In this document: in pieces, positions 63,405 to 64,000 of the stretch | How the letters are laid out: every line of letters begins with the position of its first letter | How positions within the stretch are numbered: position 1 is the first letter of the stretch | NCBI RefSeq assembly: GCF_001653335.1 | Contig: NZ_CP015079.1 | Coordinates: 1,922,001 to 1,986,000 of the forward strand | Source of the DNA: Nocardioides dokdonensis FR1436 | GTDB lineage: Bacteria; Actinomycetota; Actinomycetes; Propionibacteriales; Nocardioidaceae | Direction of reading: 5' to 3' | DNA length: 64,000 nucleotides | Translations under genes and position numbers: made by a program | Notes under the pieces: model-generated | Databases searched by the model: none | Told to the model about the DNA's origin: nothing | Seen by the model: the letters and a program-made list of their open reading frames with translations, nothing else

Positions 63405-63470
63405 CGACTCGGCATGACATCTGCGCCGACTGGACGCGACATCTGGGCCGACTCGGCGGGGCGGGTTCTA

Positions 63471-64000
63471 GGTAGTGATGCAACACCTCGATGACTGAGG
63501 AGTTGTGCCATGGCTCGACCGATGCGGCCCAGGGAGCTCGACCGTCCGTTCTGGGAGGCGATCCGTTCCGGGCTGGGAGTGAAGTCGGCTGCCCGTGTGA
63601 CGGGCATGTCGGCGACCACGTCTAAGCGGGTCTTCCGCAAGGCTGGCGGGGTGAACCCTGTTCCTGTGAACCCGCCGGTGGGCCGGTATCTGTCCTGGGT
63701 CGAGCGCGAGGACATCGCAGCGTTGACCCATGCCGGCCACGGGGTCCGTGAGGTCGCGCGTCGTACTGGCAGGAGCCCAGCCACGATCAGCCGCGAGCTG
63801 GCCCGTGGTGCGACCGGTCGTGGGTACCGGGCCTCGGTGGCCCAGTCCAAGGTCGATCGTGGCCGCACGAGGTCGCGGGGGGCGAAGCTGGCCACCAACC
63901 TGCAGTTGCGCAGAGCGGTCCAAGACCACCTGGTCCAGCGTCGCAGCCCCGAACAGATCGCTGGCAGACTTCGACGCGACTTCCCCGACGATCCGGAGAT
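63471..64000 (+). mobile_element. IS30-family element, left end (runs off the window)
   Basis: The left boundary is approximate. GTAGTGATGCAACACCTC begins here and has an imperfect internal inverted repeat with GAGGAGTTGTGC just before the transposase ATG. The right end is outside the window. It follows the last visible unit of repeat A3 by 16 bp. Confidence 0.7.
63510..64000 (+). CDS. IS30-family transposase (3' end outside window)
   Basis: 163 codons are visible and in frame to the edge. The N-terminal region has an HTH (RSGLGVKSAARVTGMSATTS), and a second HTH in HAGHGVREVARRTGRSPATI followed by SRELARG, the IS30 signature; then YRASVAQSKVDRGR and RRSPEQIAGRLRRDFPDD. The DDE catalytic domain lies beyond the window, so activity cannot be judged. 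Confidence 0.9.
   Translation, partial: MARPMRPRELDRPFWEAIRSGLGVKSAARVTGMSATTSKRVFRKAGGVNPVPVNPPVGRYLSWVEREDIAALTHAGHGVREVARRTGRSPATISRELARGATGRGYRASVAQSKVDRGRTRSRGAKLATNLQLRRAVQDHLVQRRSPEQIAGRLRRDFPDDPE

Larger units (their letters stand above)
61753..63454. repeat. Family A opposed 22-bp repeat arrays, copy A3 (split by an IS element)
   Basis: Five direct units start at 61753, 61775, 61797, 61819 and 61841, every 22 bp. After a 100-bp centre, the opposed array is broken by the insertion at 61975-63404. Unit ends at 61973 and, after the IS, 63410 (the duplicated end), 63432 and 63454 keep the 22-bp phase. Removing the IS with one copy of the 7-bp duplication restores a normal family A element. 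Confidence 0.85.

Noticed and set aside
61968..63411. An 8-bp target duplication for the ISL3 element
   Set aside because: Only CGACTCG (7 bp) is identical on both sides next to the GGCTC ends; the eighth base differs, so 7 bp is all that can be supported.

Overview
The window is very GC-rich DNA from an actinobacterium, most likely a Nocardioides-like member of the Propionibacteriales. That placement is inferred from gene content and order: SenX3/RegX3 with PhoU and phosphoglyceromutase, CarD beside ispD/ispF, tatD-rpfB-rsmA-ispE, gluABCD-miaB-miaA-dapF, an F420-type luciferase-like oxidoreductase, an MT0933-type antitoxin and many apparently leaderless promoters. Most of it is stable chromosome. 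Only the last 2 kb is clearly mobile DNA.

Layout. 1-5.3 kb: an exported protein cut by the window edge, an EamA exporter, an F420-type oxidoreductase and the SenX3/RegX3 phosphate two-component system, divergent from phoU (5.3-6.0 kb) across two exact PHO-box units. 6.2-8.6 kb: gpmA, a lipoprotein and a UbiA-type prenyltransferase. 8.8-18.8 kb: carD, a degenerate IspD-like protein, ispD, ispF, a membrane-anchored molybdopterin oxidoreductase, a C39-like peptidase, cysS, rlmB and a membrane metallophosphoesterase. 18.8-22.0 kb: aldehyde dehydrogenase plus GMC oxidoreductase, probably an alcohol-to-acid oxidation pair. 22.2-31.4 kb: a branched-chain-amino-acid-type (Liv) ABC transporter with two paralogous binding proteins, a fused permease, two ATPases and two unusual accessory proteins. 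31.6-34.8 kb: a DUF4032 kinase-like protein and a GH13 glycosidase.

34.9-43.5 kb: an SDR gene under a KstR-like operator, tRNA-Thr(TGU) abutting rsmI, an epoxide-hydrolase-like protein, a TatD nuclease, rpfB, rsmA, ispE and an ABC-F protein. 43.6-45.9 kb: tamR/tam with three copies of one operator, a VOC protein and a CsoR-like regulator without metal ligands. 46.0-49.3 kb: gluABCD glutamate uptake. 49.4-61.7 kb: a PHP phosphoesterase, miaB, an AbiEi/DUF559-type protein, small hydrophilic genes, a Nudix hydrolase, miaA, ggt, a DHFR-like protein, a PPOX-like protein, dapF, an SDR and a hydrolase. 61.97-64.0 kb: a complete ISL3-family element with 24-bp ends and the start of an IS30-family element.

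The most unusual signal is non-coding. Three separate families of intergenic palindromic repeats occur at ten loci. Family A has 22-bp units in two opposed arrays (three loci, one split by the ISL3 element). Family B is built on a 20-bp palindrome around GGCCGGCC (three loci). Family C is a multi-hairpin element around GGGTGTTGCAACACCC (four loci). Half of the loci lie between convergent genes. A second theme is regulatory: many genes have a TAnnnT box 6-7 nt before the start codon, and two (the transporter operon and one SDR) carry a KstR-type palindrome overlapping that box, suggesting a shared sterol- or lipid-related regulon.
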